Shown here one piece after another: positions 63,864 to 64,000 of a stretch of DNA of 64,000 bases. Below the pieces are notes generated by a model. It was not told where the DNA came from. It ran no database searches and was given only the letters and a program-made list of their open reading frames with translations. Position 1 is the first letter of the stretch; each line of letters begins with the position of its first letter. The stretch covers positions 62,001 through 126,000 of the forward strand of contig CANRFV010000005.1 in the NCBI GenBank assembly GCA_947629985.1. The letters run 5' to 3'. The position numbers were made by a program, and so were the translations under genes. Source of the DNA: an uncultured Clostridia bacterium. Its GTDB lineage: Bacteria > Bacillota > Clostridia > Christensenellales > CAG-314.

Positions 63864-64000
63864 TTATTGTTGCTGCGTTTGCTGCTTTTGTGCGTTCTTT
63901 TCCTTATCCGCCTTGATCACTTTCAATAAATTTTTATTATTACTCAAATCAAGTTGACCCGGCTCCCGCAACGCCCACAAGCGCACCCAAAATCGCCCCC
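63864..64000 (-). CDS. C-terminus of a truncated protein, 5' end outside the window
   Basis: Minus frame ..RFWVRLWALREPGQLDLSNNKNLLKVIKADKEKNAQKQQTQQQ*. Confidence 0.4.
   Translation of the reverse strand, partial: GRFWVRLWALREPGQLDLSNNKNLLKVIKADKEKNAQKQQTQQQ

Overview
This 64 kb window reads as a chromosome segment from a spore-forming Firmicute (Clostridia-like). Most genes are on the minus strand. Housekeeping blocks include rluD-lspA, holA-comEC-comEA, nifJ/PFOR, lemA, spoIIGA-sigE, a SpoIIQ-like M23 peptidase, prs, truA-ecfT-ecfA-ecfA, ppdK, tmRNA, uvrA-uvrB, coaX with an ECF S component, engB-lon-clpX-clpP-tig, and rqcH. Non-coding genes include tRNA-Glu, a large SRP RNA, tmRNA, and a ~211-nt structured RNA just 5' of comEA that may be a raiA-motif RNA. 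The most unusual signals are: (1) two ~450-bp arrays (about 262-684 and 58060-58502) of short, sequence-variable hairpin cassettes joined by constant ~7-nt linkers (GTGAGAT on the left arm, ATAACAC on the right arm) around a conserved centre; (2) a terminal-inverted-repeat element found directly 3' of uvrA and clpX, whose stems show a compensatory base change; (3) a ~6.2-kb AT-rich accessory island between two copies of the ppdK 3' end and terminator, carrying XRE, ImmA/IrrE, DUF4417, and orphan polymorphic-toxin and immunity-like modules; (4) an ATCase/OTCase-fold protein that lacks the catalytic motifs; (5) an XRE regulator with a palindrome that exactly fills the spacer of a divergent consensus promoter. 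All assignments come from reading the sequence and from motif memory. No searches were run.
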